This document shows positions 22,040 through 36,496 of a stretch of DNA of 64,000 bases, piece after piece. The stretch comes from Nemopilema nomurai (taxonomy: Eukaryota > Cnidaria > Scyphozoa > Rhizostomeae > Rhizostomatidae), in assembly GCA_003864495.1 (NCBI GenBank), contig ML133408.1:174185-238184 (forward strand), written 5' to 3'. Both the position numbers and the translations under genes were made by a program. Every line of letters begins with the position of its first letter. Positions within the stretch are counted from its first letter, which is position 1. Below the pieces are notes generated by a model that had not been told where the DNA came from, did no database searches, and saw only the letters and a list, made by a program, of their open reading frames with translations.

Positions 22040-25000
22040 CTAAACCGAAGTTAGCATTTGCACGAATTCTAGAATGGAACAAAACGTTGATGAGGGACAG
22101 TAAAAATGTACTTTACCTATACTATATATGCAATGAGGTTTTATAGAATTTGAAATGTTTAAAGGTACTTTAAGAAAGCAATCAAGACAATGAATACTTG
22201 CAGGTAATTTATTCAAAAACTTTGCATTTATAGGTAATGACAGACAGTTAAATTGTGCTTTACCTGTGTTATATCTAAAATGAACTTTTAAGGAATCTGA
22301 CATGTTTAGAGACACTTTACAAAAATAATCAAAATAATAAATAATTGTACTTGTATGTATATTATTCAAAACTATGTACTTGTATCTAGAGAGACAACAT
22401 CAAGAATATCGTATCATTTCGAATCTTTTATTGCTGCAGCGCTTTCTAGCGCATCTATTCCTACCATATTACATCCTCTTACGTCACATTTTATTCTAAT
22501 AAACTTGTACTGCAAAGTCAATGATGCGTTTCTTAGAATCGAAAGGCACGCTTAATTTAAAAACAAAACTTCGGCTACTAAAGTTGGCCAGAGCATCTTC
22601 CTTTCTGGCTTGCACTGCATTCAATGCCTTCAATTATCCATAGTAAAATTCTTGCGATTAAAGGGAATACAGTAAACATACCTTCATAGTTAATCTGCCC
22701 ATCACCGTCAATATCGATTTCTGCTATCATTTCATCGACTTCCTCTTCGGAGAAAATCTCTCCCATTTCCAACGCAGCATCTTTGAATTCCGCCACACTG
22801 ATGGTGCCACTCCCATCTGCATCGAAAACCCTGAAGGCATCCCTCAACATGTCCTCATCGCTGAAATCCTTCATCTTCATTGCCATCAAGCAGAGGAACT
22901 CAGGAAAGTCAATTATGCCGTTACCTGTGTGCAGAGAAATGATGAAGATCTTTTACAAAGGGTGTATTTTAATCTAATGCAATAACAGAGCTGATGCTAA
23001 GTGGTTTAGTTCCACATATAATGCCCTTTGATTGTGGTTTTCTACATGGGGAATCGATGTCCATCACCTGGAATGATAGTGCTCTGCATAATGCAATGGT
23101 GCACCATGGTGTACCATTCGAAGAAAATGTTATGCTTCTAAACCAGCCCTACTCCACATTTCTTGCATTCGCAATGATCTAACTTTCAAAATTCAATTAA
23201 GCAACTTTCGTTTATACTTAAAATTATGTTCGTGGGGATTTCAGATTAAAAAGCTTCAGGATTAGCCTCGTTGTTATTCGCTCTTGAGCTAGTGAGGGAA
23301 GCTATTTTCAATTATTTCATACACGAGCTTCGTTATCCAACCATATAATAAACGGGAAGCCAAAGAAATTCATATATATTCATCTCTTGACGATGGAAGC
23401 AATTCGCTTTATGAATCGCGTTGGTCAAAGATGCGGTCTTGTGTTATCTCATCCGATCAACATCATTCGACGAAAAATGAATACTTGGGACATCTTTGTT
23501 TTTCGCCACAAAGAAGCTAATTACAGTTCATGGCATTTCTAGTTACAAAATGAGACATAATTTACTTGGAAACCGTCTTCAAGAAATGCAGACGGTGTTT
23601 AAGTGATCGAAGTCGCTAAGAAAGAGAGCTGACGACTGGCTAATATTAATCCCTTAAAGGCCACATTTGCGTTGTAAATTGAAATGGAAGTAATCAGGAA
23701 TTATTAGCTTTTGAATGGTTAACCAAACTTTAGTAACTTGGAAATTGCTTCGACCTTGTCTTGACAGCAGATAAAAAGCGAAGCTCACTATTGCTATCCA
23801 TATGTATTAGTCTCTAAGTAATGGCTTAGTGAGACATACTAGTGACTTTGTGTACCCAAGAAGGAATAGCACCTTACCATCGAAATCTACATCATTGATA
23901 ATATCTTGAAGTTCTTCTTCTGTGGGATTCTGGCCAAGAGTTCTCATTAGGTTGCCAAGCTCCTTCGTAGTTATATACCCAGTTCCATCTTTATCGAATA
24001 GAGAGAACGCTTCTTTGAAATCTACAGAATAATATGAATAACATTAGTTGTTTATTAAAGTATTTGGTATGGATATTATTAGAAGCACTTGACATCGGAA
24101 TCAAAATCATTGGGAGTATATCTTTGCATTGCTTATAGATATTACAAAAGCAATTTTATTTGGAGTAAATAATATGGCAAGAAGTAGGTTGAAGCTAGTG
24201 TGCTAAATGTAATGAAATCCCATAGGTAATTTGCACAAAAAACTTAGACTCGAACAGAGAGCCTTGGAAGCAGTGTTTTCCCTGCTTTACGGAATCTCAA
24301 TCATCCTTGCACCAGCTTTTGTCATGAAAAGTAGACGATCGGATAAGGGACTCGCACCATCAACACTATTTGAGATATATTTTCTCTAAGTAGGACTATC
24401 CCAATATTTTTAGGTGACTTATAAGCAATAATAGGAATTGATTAGAATGAGTGTAGGAGACTGAAAGCATAAAGACAATTTATGAGCAGAGGGAGAAAAA
24501 CCCTGGAAGGGGACTAGCTACTAGGTCATTAAGAGTAGTCGTATCAAAAAGCAACAAACAGGCATGTTGTATGATGCCTTGCTTGAGCATTTGAAAATTT
24601 ATTTCCCTTTATTCCATCTTTCCATCTTATAAAACATCTCCTTTGCTATAGCATGTTCTTACGTTAAGCTGCTCAAAATCCTTGGTTGACTTGCAGTCTG
24701 TTACAGAATGCACTTAATGACATTAAGGACTAGAAAACTTGATGGTGCTTTTACATTAGATTGCTGAAGAGTTGTACCTTTTATTTCTTCTTCAGTAAGC
24801 TTCTCGACCTGAAAAAGTAAGGTAAGAGTTTATAATTTAAATAACAACACAACGCAGCAGAGGCTTATAGGAACCGCAGACAGGGCCGCATTTACGGCTG
24901 TCAGGGCCTTGGGACAAAAGTTGATGTGACCCCTTGAAATATGGGTAAGTGCATCGCTTACCATAGCGATAATATGAACTGCATTGGAGAAAAATTTACC

Positions 25001-26181
25001 ATTATCATTATTAACATCTTTACCACCAACTTTAATATTATTATTTCTAACCTTGCCATCATTATTATCATCTTTATCATCAACATTATTAGTATAATCA
25101 GCATAACCATCATCGTAATCATTGTAATCTTATTGTCATCACTGTTAGCGTCATCATCATAATCATCATCTTCATCATAATCATCATAATCAACATCAAT
25201 ATTGGTGTACGTTGTCTCAGCTGCTGGCTAGTCAGCAAAGAAAACCCTCAATCCTGCCACTTGCCATCTTATCTAATTGAAGTTCGATACATGCATAAAC
25301 AGAGTTTAATGTAGACTTATTCAGCAAACACTTAGCGTGCCACCCACATTGCTCCTGTTTGGACGCTTCAGATTTCGACTTTTATCAAAAACAGACTACC
25401 ACCTGTATGATATCAACGTAGACTTGGGTTGACGTGAATGCCTATTTATTACCATTTACTCACAAAAGGCAGGTAGTTTACACCCATCGCGTGGTTCTGT
25501 AAATTATTAGGCTTAGCACAAATTACTTGTGCCTGTTGTTGACCCCTATCCTTGCTTTCTTTGTTAATTTCCCCCTTTTCTTTATTTATAAGAAGTACAA
25601 AAGTTGTATGTATCTAGGTTACTTGCTAATCTGCTTCACTGCATATTTAACTGAATATGGCAGACTGTAGCAGTTCATAGCTTCAAAAACACCAGTATCG
25701 TTTTTTCAATTGGTGCCTTGGCATAGTACAGCATTGGCAGTTCTTACAAATGCTATAGAAACAGTTGAATCAAACACCATTCTCTTTATCCCTCCTCCCA
25801 TTCCTCTTCCCTCTTTCCTTTCTATGCCCCCTAAACTTTGTCATCTTTACCACTCTTCTTTTCTCGTTAACTCTTTCTGTTGAACTTGATTAAAATTTTA
25901 AATAGCTAAATTTCATGACCTTGATGCTGAAAACAGCAAGATCAAGATCAAACTTAAAAGAATCTTCTTTCCAGTTCTACTGTCTATAAAGTTAGACATA
26001 AGAGCACTACTCAAAATAACCATTGCTTTCCTTCTGGTTCTAAAATGTTGTTTTACACAAAGAAGGCAAAGGCGGGCCTGGAGTACATAGAAAACACTCT
26101 CGTGTGTGAAATGATATGTTGGCTTAGCAGAAAAAAATAAGCGCTATCCATCACCTTTGCAATGTCACGTGATTTTGCCAT
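22040..26181 (-). CDS. calmodulin-like EF-hand protein, copy B (5 coding exons)
   Basis: Same gene as 4324-8459, with exons at 26155-26181, 24778-24808, 23878-24021, 22682-22924 and 22040-22068. All splice sites and the stop are kept. By eye the coding differences from copy A are one in exon 1 (Ala GCG/GCA), four in the 144-bp exon and two in the 243-bp exon, and every one is synonymous, so both versions encode the same 157-residue protein. That pattern shows purifying selection on an intact gene and supports the inclusion of exon 1. An intron carries about 26 extra bases at 24331-24358. If the two copies are alleles, this is one locus and not a second gene. Confidence 0.88.
25001..25197. repeat. 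imperfect ATC/ATT trinucleotide tract, copy B
   Basis: Microsatellite-like tract in the first intron of the calmodulin-like gene, differing in length and interruptions from 7280-7475. Confidence 0.8.
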
Positions 26182-26380
26182 AGTCGTCGAACAATACGGT
26201 GCCTAGTTGGGTTCGCGCGTTCTAAATGGCCTATTGCGTCAATGACTTCCGAGTAGCGATGAAAATAGAAACGGAGCACCAGTTCCACGTCGTGCTAGAT
26301 TACTCGCGGTGTTAAAATAATTTAAAATGAATACGTGTCTGTCAAAACGCATTGGTTTTGCTGGCCAACATGGCTTCTTC
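26182..26380 (-). promoter_or_regulatory. putative CpG-rich promoter of calmodulin-like gene, copy B
   Basis: Counterpart of 8460-8660, with CG-rich sequence immediately upstream of the proposed first exon and only a few substitutions. No TATA box is evident. Confidence 0.33.
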
Positions 26381-28704
26381 CACAAATTTTCACTTGGGAA
26401 GAGAACATGGCCTAGCAGATGGCTGGTGTCAGATGACAACAGAATCAAACGTTGAAAATTAGAGCAAGTTATTTTGACTGTTTAAGTAGAAAGAAGTGAA
26501 TTGCTTTATTCTTTAAGGTTGTAATGGAGAAGTTGGAGCATACTTATGTGTAAACTACAAGAAAAAGTCAAACGAAATTTACTCATTCTTTTTGTGGAGA
26601 AACATTGAATTTCGTTGGAGATAAATAATTTAGTGTTGGAATTGGGATACAGAAAACTGTTCAAAGTTAGACATTTCACATTCAAAAATTTGACATTCAT
26701 CGTTAAAACACTATAGATTAAGTATTTATTTGCTAGACAAAGACTTTTAGAAAATTCACCATCCAATGTTCAAATTCAGACATTTAATGTCTCAATATTA
26801 TAAATCATCGTTTAAATACTAAACATGCTAAGTGTTTATGTATTGAAAATTGCTGTTTGAATACCAAAAATCAAACATTTAGATAGTAACTCTATGTAAA
26901 CCCGCAAAATTTGACTTTTTATACCTAGAAATATGATTATAATTGTTTGGTGCTAAATGCTTACTCTAAGAGCAGTACATAAGTTAGATCCCTGAGAATC
27001 GAGAGTAATTATTCGACAGACGCAAAATCCGATGAGAAAATGTCCATTCCGGTTTGTGCTTACTCCTCTCACAGTATATTCGGAATATAAACAAATAGAG
27101 CTAAGCTGATTTTCTTCTATTGGCTTGGTGTTCCCCTGTCACCCCACCCTGTAAAGACGTATTTAATATTGTATAACTGTTGAGCCTATTGAAAAATTGT
27201 TGTTAATTCTGGCGCGTAACACCCTATTAAGGCCTTCAAAAATCCTTTTCTGAAATATGTTAATAGGTGCATACATTTGAACATAAGACCACGCACCTGA
27301 AGATTAGACAAAAGAACGAAGGCATCTTCATTTTAATAATGAGCCGATGAATAACCCCCTACACCCCCCACCCCCCCTCCCCCTCCTCTCCCCAACTTCT
27401 TCACAGAGCTGAGTTTTAAGTAGATTCCTTGGAAAACCATTCCAGATCCAATGACTAAAATGAGTAGACTCAGAATCTAAAATATTACAAAAACGCACAA
27501 AAATTGTCGGTGTTGGTCCTGAACGCAAAAGCGGACACTGGGCTCTCGTCAACCATTGTTAATCCCAGTAAGGAATTTTCGGAGTAAAGGAAACAGCAAG
27601 TGCCGAGAAGTTAATGACGTTGGTGGAAGCAAGATGCATTTGCTGTTCTAAATGTATTTGAAAATGTTCCAAGAATATTTGCTAACTTTTCCTGCTTCAA
27701 GGTATCTACAATTACTCAATGCGTTCAGCTAAGGTAGTTCTGTATGCAGAGCCCAACAAAACAGGTTTTAATACCATAAATTATAAGTAAATTACTCGAA
27801 AACTGTGGTGGGAATTCATAATTTTGAATTAACTTAACATATCACAGATCAACAGCGTTTTAATTTGAGGAGAATGATGGAGAAGATGTACGGCCAACAC
27901 AGAAATCTGCTTCAAGATAGTTATTGCTATTAACTAGCGTCCTATAATACTATTGGTACCAAGAGATTGTCACCGTACTTTGCCGAAGTGAAGTGATGTA
28001 AATCTCTAAACAAAGCTGAGTTATAGTTAATCACAGAAGCAATGTAGAATAAATTGATTAAAAGCGCATGACAGCAGAACCTCAACGCTAATCAAGATCT
28101 AAAGACAGGAAGCTTTCGAAAGCAGTTTAAGATTCCTTAAAACCTAAAAGTGGAAAATGGACGAGATGGGGTCGAAGAAGTTGAATCAAACTGCGCCTTT
28201 GCTTTAAAAGCAACATTGCAAAATAATGAATATTGTCACGTATGAATTAAAAATGAGTGAGTTAATGCATAGAAAACCAACATATAGATTCGGTTCATTA
28301 GCAAAAACGCCTGCGTTCATCCTAATTGGCAGGTAAACGTGCGAAGAACATAGCGATGAAGATTTGCTTGGATGTTTTCAGAGAATAGATGACATCACCC
28401 TCCTTAGTTTTTTCACGTTAGACTTATTAAAACCAATATGCCATTACCAAACGCAAGCTATTCACTGATAGACCTTGTATCGAGGTATTCTAGTCAAGAT
28501 GAATTATAGACCGGTAAAGGCTGGCACGAAAGCACAAACATCGATGGATCCTTTGATCGTTCGCTTTGATTATACAGCATGACTAAAACAACTTTACGTC
28601 ATGACAATTAATTTCTTACGCTTGCTTCTGTGTTCTTGGTCCTCGCTTTTGTATCTTGAACGTTGCAAATTGACGATTTCCGATGAAATTTAACCCTAAT
28701 CCAG
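26381..28704. other. intergenic stretch, no gene recognised (copy B)
   Basis: Counterpart of the stretch after 8661, including the C-rich tract at 27355-27393. No supported exon. Confidence 0.5.
27355..27393. repeat. C-rich polypyrimidine tract, copy B
   Basis: Same tract as 9624-9662 and unchanged in composition. Confidence 0.8.
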
Positions 28705-28794
28705 TCAGAGAAATTCGTTAGTCTCAACATCTTCTTCGCGTCTGTCAGGTCTTGGCCGGCTCACGAGCGAGTAGAATACGAAATAGCACTGTTG
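28705..28794 (-). CDS. candidate terminal exon of an unidentified gene, copy B
   Basis: Counterpart of 10975-11064, identical in sequence, within a 583-bp block that shows no difference between the copies. It has a strong acceptor and 29 codons to TGA. Linkage to other exons is unknown, so the call rests on splice signal, open frame and invariance only. Confidence 0.27.
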   Translation of the reverse strand, partial: QQCYFVFYSLVSRPRPDRREEDVETNEFL

Positions 28795-31700
28795 CTGGAG
28801 AAGATAATTCGTACAACACTCTCCTTTGCATCTTTAATGAGGCTGGTACTTGGTATTCAATCCATATTATTTTAACGCACGGCTGACGTGAACGCTCTCC
28901 TGTCGACCATGAATCAAACACGATTCTACTTTATACCTGTTTATTCCTGCTCTGCCAGGAATTGAGGGCAATGGTCGGCTTCTAGCTTAAAATAGTTGGC
29001 TATCGTATAAGTTGTGAAATATTAATGAAGGGTTAATGGCATGAAATCAGAATCACCAAGATAGTTTTGCATGTTCGTAATATATAAAATTTTAATTGCC
29101 ATTGCGAAAGTTGAGACCTGAGTGTTGTCACGAATTCCTCTTTAGGGTTGAACAAACGATATTGCTAGAAATAAATCAAACAGTTTTTCAACTGTGTGAA
29201 TTGGTAGCGAAAGCAAAGTTTAACAAATGTCTTGTTAAATTTGATCATACAAAGCTTTTGTTCAGTCAATAGCAAAGTCAAGTCAAATCAGTAAATTTAT
29301 GGCCGATCATAGCTTTTGTTCTTTTTTTGTTTTCATAGTATTAAAAAGAAACTTGCAATATATGGATGATAATCGCTATTTGTTAATAAAGGCCGGTGAC
29401 AATGAGCCATAGAGAGGTGCGTGACACAAATCGTTAAGCGTTTCTGCTATATTATTTTATGAACTATCAAGTGGTCAATACCTTATTAAAGATTATATCA
29501 GGAAGACAAAGAAGAAAATTAGAGTGCTGCGGGAATGGAGGACTAACGGTAAATCTCCCCCAGTTAAGGAGACAATGAGCAACGAATTAGTTACAATGCC
29601 AGTCACATGATCTTAGCCGCCACTATCGGCGAAAATTCCATTTTCAAACACACTGGAGGACGCTTCTAGAGAGAAGTTGTCGTGTCATACCACATGTCAA
29701 AGAAATCGTACGACAGGTGATAAGATGGAAGACAGTAGCCGAGCATGGAGATTGAAGGGATTTGTGAAAACGTAAAACAGGATGGCGAAAGTACGTGAAT
29801 ATCGGCCTAAATTTGCCATGCTCTTGAACTTCTATCTTGCATGAAAGCAAGATAACACCTATGACTCAAACGTTTGATCATGTGTGATTTCTCAGTGCTA
29901 CGTGGTTACATGGAATGATTTTCCGAACAGCCACTGTATTCAATCAGTTTGAAATTTCTTTCGAAACGCAAGACTAATCGGGGATTAGCCAAACACCAAT
30001 GCACGTAAACAGCTTTAGGGAATTTAAGCTATCAAAACAGCGTCACCTTTCTACTCATAACAAACAAAAATGACTTGAAGACACTGTTGCGAAAGTGATG
30101 TGGTTTCGAATCAGGCTTAAATGCTGCCACAGAACTAGGTTAAGCACTGGTTAAGTTAATCAGTACAATTCCTTTTGCTTCGAAGTGACGATGAAAGTGA
30201 CAATCTAACCACCTTAGTGTACCGGATCGAAACTGCCCTTGTCAATAGAATAACTGTTATGATTAATTAATTGCATATGATCAAGTTCCAGATATCCTTT
30301 TCCAAGGAGGTATAAATATTTAAAAATCAAAAGCATCAATCATAGGGCTGTTCGAAGGCAAGTACTTTTAAGTCCAACCAATGAAAAAAGGCCAGATGAC
30401 GAATTTGCCAACGCATTATATCTCTTGAAATCTTTTGAAGTCAAAATTGCTGACACGTCAATGTAAGTATCACTTCAAATCAACTATCAAAATTATACTA
30501 TGACTTGCATTACATAAATATGTTGCATTACTTATATACATGTATGAGATGTAAAGGTGTAAATTGATATAAAGGGTCATAGAGATGTGAATGTAGCCTT
30601 GGTTGATATTACATATCATATTTATCTTTTCTCATTATGAAGTCCTATACCAATGGGTAATACCTATGTTATTTATACATGTTTATAGGCACTTACGTAT
30701 TAACAATGGGAAAGAGACCGGCTATATTTCAAATACGACATTTCGAAGTCTTAGGGGCATCCCCTGCTGAGTGGAACAGGCTCCAGGAGATTGAAACTTT
30801 TATTGATATCTTCTCTTAATAGCTCCTTAAAGACGCAATAACCAACAAACATCCCCCTTGTATGATTTTATGTAAAAAATATCACTCTACATGACCGCTC
30901 TGTGGCGCCTTTTGAATAGCTGATGACAAAATGAAGTGACCACGTCTTATTTTAGATTTGGCATAATTGAACTGATACTAGGAATTGGCCAATTTACCTA
31001 CGTTAGTGCATAGGTACTAAATCAATATATGAAAATATATGCAGTAACTCAAGAACAACAACAGCAGCAGCAACAACAACAACAGAAATCAACTGGTTGA
31101 CATTATTTAAGGGAAATACTGCGTCTTATCACTGTGAGTGAATTTGAAAAGCAATTGTCACAGAAAAGCTAAGAATCAGAAAGCAGTTGAATTTCCATTC
31201 TCTCAAGACACCGAAATTCCCGACACTATTTGGCCAAATCGAACCATAACTCTATCAATCCTATTAAGAATAAGAAGCAATCAAACTGCTTTCTTATTGC
31301 TTTTGGAGTTCAAATTCAACTCCGAGCAAACTAATGAATCACTCTCTCCTTTACAGTGAAAGAAAAAGTTCAATGTATGGGAAAAAAGCTTAAAGCTGTT
31401 CAGTGTGCTGGGTGGATGAAATGATTCGAGAGCCTTCATCTAGTGAGCAGATGGTGCTTAGAGTGGGTGGCAAGGCACGAAGTCAGGTGGGCGACAAAGG
31501 AACCTATCTTGAATGAATTTCAATTGTGCCTAAGGGCAGTCCAGTATCTAAAGACCCGAGGTACCGTCAGATACGAAGGGTAGTCGCCGCTTTACATACA
31601 ATAAGTGGCTATGCATGAATGTTAGACGAGAGTGAAGTATGCAGCCAGTGATAGTTGATAAAAACTGGTTCAAAAAGAGTAAAAGTTGTTGGTCGAAAGA

Positions 31701-33633
31701 ATAGCTTTAGAAAAGGTTTTACGCAAGGACGACATAAACTGAACCAGGTAGATACCTTGGAACGTGGTATTTGCTCGAGTTACCCACTTTTATCAACTGA
31801 AACCCTAAATCTGCGATGGGGATAACGCCATTCCTTTTTGCCCTATTACGTGGATTTTTTTGTAGAGAAGGCAAAGACCGGTTCCTCTTATCTGTAGTAC
31901 AAATCTAGTTTGTTGTAAAAAAGAAGAGGGGGAGTGGCAGCCACGCCCAAGAAAGAGGCTAGTTAAAGGTAAAACAGTGACCACATCGCCATTTCTACCT
32001 TCCATCTGCCCATCAAGGGAGCATCTTAGTTTCGCACCACCAAGTATTTCCTACACGTCCAAGCAGCAAACAGAGAAGAACTCTGAAACTGTTCCTGTTA
32101 TTAAGCCTGACTCTGCTGAAAAAGTCACGTTTATGTACGGATGTTGAGCCTTAAAGTTTTCATTTAGATATAATGTATAAATCCTTACGAAGGTTGATGT
32201 CCTTTAAACCAGTCTACGACCTTGCTATTAAAACGTTGTCTTCTAAGTTTCTACTAATAGACCAGGAGATGTTTAAACTAAATTGCCTTCTTGTGCCTTT
32301 AACATCATCTGGTGCAAGCAGCAGAGCTTTGCTAGTAAGAAGCATAACATAGACATTGTGAAATAGTTCTTGCTAGAATTGAGAGTACCAAGTATTCCTC
32401 TGATCTAAATTGTGCATGATGCCAACAAGATCGGCTGTACTGTCTTGTGAAGTCAACATGAAATACTCTTGAGCTGGTTCAAACACCATTCATTTACCAT
32501 ATCACAAATTACACAACACACTTCAAGTCGTATGCACCGTTTGCCGTAAATAATAATTCTTCAGAAAAAATATTTTCTACGCAAAAGTTTAAAAGCCACA
32601 AAGAATATTGTATAGATGATGAGATTTGAAACCGAGTCCAGAAAAAGTTAACCTTCCACCGGCTACAATTTTGACATTTTTACAATTTTCAAACTCTCCT
32701 CATCATCAACTCAAGCATTCTTTTACAGTCACTTTTATTTTTCATAATAAAAATTACTAATAATTTTTCCATAAATATGACATTAACAGGCAAAACTTCT
32801 CGGCAGCTCTAAGCCATTGAGCCGTCAATTTGTCTGGACTCTGTTTTGAAACAAACCGTTTTAGGCTCAATTATCGTTAAGGTCCAAGTGCATTGTTTAG
32901 AGAAAGCCGCCGGGGCTGTACTAGACTGTTTTGTCTATCCTGCGTTTCAACCTCTTTTAAAACTGTTAACGGGGTATGTAAAGAACACGTGATCTTTTTT
33001 CCGTTAAATGATGTTTTTAAAAAGGTTGTTCACAGGCGAGGCTCTATGCAAGTGCTTTTCTAACCTGTACATTAAGCCATATCATAGTTTGTTTTGGAAA
33101 AAGGATATCATATAGTGTAACGAGTGGTTTTCCTTTGCCCTTTACACTAGCGAGATTTAAGCGTGTTTTACAGGACCCGTAAGTAGAGGGAGTTGTACCT
33201 AAGAATTTATTCCATTAAAACAAGCAGATACCCTCTTCGTAGCCAAATACTCTATAAGAACGATAACAGTGACGCTGAAGTTGGAATGCGACCATTGATA
33301 CCTAGTGCAGAAGAAAAACCATGCTTGTTATGATCTAGAGAAACTTTCATTGAAGAAATGGATGCAGCTTTGTAATCTTTGATAACAGAGGGATCAATTT
33401 GCATTTATCTTTAACACAAACACCTCAGTTATCAACAAAGATCATTTACGGTAACAATTTCTGACAAAGACTTATAGATTCATCTAGCTGTTGTTTTGGC
33501 AATTCATTTAAAGCATTCGATCTTTTGAATCTTTTCTAATAAACTTCCTTCTCTTAGAAAAGACAGGTCACCCGCGTCTTTAACGGTATGTTGTATGACG
33601 ATAAAAACTTGTGTTTTAGAGCCTGTATCCCTG
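28795..33633. other. intergenic stretch, no gene recognised (copy B)
   Basis: Counterpart of 11065-15931. It contains the CAA/CAG tract at 31052-31085. No supported exon. Confidence 0.5.
31052..31085. repeat. CAA/CAG triplet tract, copy B
   Basis: Partner of 13311-13350 in non-coding DNA. Confidence 0.8.
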
Positions 33634-34090
33634 TTAAACTATCAAGCAATCCGATTTGGTTCGAAGGGTGCTGAGATGTACGGTGTTTTCGAGGACTCCC
33701 GGGTGCATCATATTCTGAAACAAGAAAATTTTCACAACCACCCCTAGAGAAGTAAACTGTGCGCGTGTTGTCATCACCCACGAAGTTTCTTGAAAAATTT
33801 CCAAAGCACATGGCACAATACATTTCACAGTAAAAATCAGTTTAGTATAGCTGATTGCTTGATCTTTTCCTGTATAAAACTAGCAAGCTACTGTCGACGA
33901 AGCAACATAATTTTTTAAAGCATAGGACGCTTTGAGGTTGGAACAACCCGACTATCGCTGGGCGTTCAAAGAAGGGACGAAACGCTGATAAAATAAGACT
34001 CACCGATTCAAACTTCTCGATGGCGTAGTTTTGTTCCCATTTCAGGGAATATCTAACCGTCTGGAAGCCACTCTTTCTTTTTGTTGACAT
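33634..34090 (-). CDS. candidate two-exon small protein (55 aa), copy B
   Basis: Counterpart of 15932-16388, with exons at 34004-34090 and 33634-33714. Both exons and their splice sites are unchanged relative to copy A, while the intron differs at several sites. The product is a basic 55-residue peptide with no recognised family. Confidence is limited by its size. Confidence 0.3.
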
Positions 34091-36496
34091 TGTGATGACT
34101 CTGAGTTGGCGTTGGACGCGTGTGTTGTCAGTGATATTAGATCTATTGGGCACTTCACGGACCGATGCGCTCTTTGACAAGATTATGCAACGTGTATTGT
34201 TGCAAAAGTATCGCCAATACGTATGTTTCGAATCTGTGAAGAATTTTTACTGCGATTCCTGCTATTTATGTACACAAAGCATCCGATTCAATGACATCCA
34301 CCTCCATTAAGGCAATTAATAATGCATGTACGCAAGAGCAGATGATGTCCTCGATTGCACTCAGGACTCGGTTGTTCTCAATCCGACTAGGAACAGAAAG
34401 GAATTCTCTATCTCATTTCGGCTCTTCCAAACAGGGCTCATTAGAATGCTAATATTCATCAAGTTGTGTAATTATGAGCGACTTGTCTCAAGCACTTACT
34501 TAGAGACGTACTTAATTGCAGAGAGAGAAAGCATTCGTGAAAATGAGCCTCGACTATTTCTTAATGCATCTCCTTTCTACTCTAAAATTTTGACGAATCA
34601 AAAATTAATCACAGATCTTCTAATCAATACTTTTTCTGTTATCCACACAAGTGACACTCCTACTTTTAGTATTATATCTTTAGGAATTCTGACATGGCAA
34701 TGTAGTTTGTCTAACACTGTACATCGATATGAGACTTAGTGGTACAAATTTGAACGGAAAAGCAACAATACGGTTGAAATTATGTTAAGAACTTTGAGGC
34801 AATTTCTTTATTAAATGGTAATGCACTATAATTTAGTCATAGCTCTATTTTAATATCACATAATTATTATATATAACTTCGAAAACATGGCATTAAAATT
34901 ATCACAGTATTATAAGTATTGTGAAGTTAAGAATAGTGTTAGTTATTATGAACTACAAAACTATCAGACGAACATGTTTTTGAACATCTACACAAATGGA
35001 CTTCAAAAGTGGATCAAGTTATGAGGCAATGTTTCTACAAATATTGAATGAAAACTTGCATTGTATAGTGTGGCAATGTTTTCGGGAAAGCTAAAACTTA
35101 TATAAACTATTTTTCAGTCTGCATTTAACCCTCACTTTGAAGTAAAAGGAAAGCTATTACTTGTAGAAACCTTAAAGGTTGTAAATCTGAGTCCCAATTC
35201 CAAATAATTCATACGTTGCTTTTACAACCTTTTTCTCAACGGCATTTGCAGTTTATTAAACATGGATTGTGAGGGGTCAATTTCAGCAGGCCTTTTAAAT
35301 GTTCCCTCCTGCTTTCTCTTTATTGTCTCTTTTAATTGGTCCCTCTTCCCCACCAACCCCGACCCTCCCCACCCCCTACCAATACATTTCACTTTGCCTG
35401 TTTCCCTTGCTTTCTTTAGAAAGTCATGTTCAATCGTCCTTCCCCTTTTGATCCATTCATTCACTCTTGCTAGACCCTGAAAACCGCCAATTGTCTCGCC
35501 TTATCGTTCGAATCATCGGCAAAGAAATTCAGTAGTTTTGAAGTACACTGTTAAGTAAAGCCGATTATGATTATATCAATGTTTCATTTGTATCACTTTG
35601 TGCAATCCTTCTTGTGCTGTGTATTCTCAATAATGGAGTCGTACATTTTAAAGAGACTTAAGATCCAATGATTTCTCATCCTTTCAAGGCAAAACAGACG
35701 CTGGGGTCAAAGACTGCACTACTTAGGAAGTGACCTGAATCCAATCCCATTTTGACAAGAATTTACTCGATATTAATGAAAATTTGTCATACACCTAGTC
35801 AAAACAAGGTGAAAACCTGCCTCTTAGCTGCTTAATCTCTCAATAATGGAGTAAACATTTCATTGATAGACATTTCTGTACAACTTGGCTATTTCACTGT
35901 GTCTTTTCGTTACGTGTAAAGAGAAGAGTCATCACCAGACAATAAACACATACCTGTGTTTGGTCGTATAAACACAAACCAATTTCATTAGGCCATTGTG
36001 CTCAGACTGGATTCAGGGATCGTTGACATTTATTCAATAAATCACCACCAATTTTATTGAAATGTTGGAGCTGTTTAATTTTGAGAAAGGTACACCCGTA
36101 GCCTCCATAGATTTGTAGATAGTGTTTTGATCATGAATGTGAAGTTATAAGCGACTAACATTTTTAACAGCTCAACAAAGGCGCTTGTTGAAAATCTAGA
36201 GATAAAATTTTCTCATCAAGCCATCATTTTGCAAGCCAGTCTTTTTCAGCCAAATCCTGCAATCTAACCGATTAAACACATAAAGGTGGATATTACGTAG
36301 AGATTAATACAGTGCGAGTGAAAATTACTCTGCAACTATAGAAGTGACAAAAGTTCCAGTGGCATGCGACTGAGGTCAACAAACAGACAGTAGGTTTTGT
36401 CACGTTTGAATTTTTAGAAAAAGCTCTTCAATCAAAAAGTGACAAACGAAAGATCAAAGAACTGAGGATTAAAAAAGGGAAAAGGCCAACATTATG

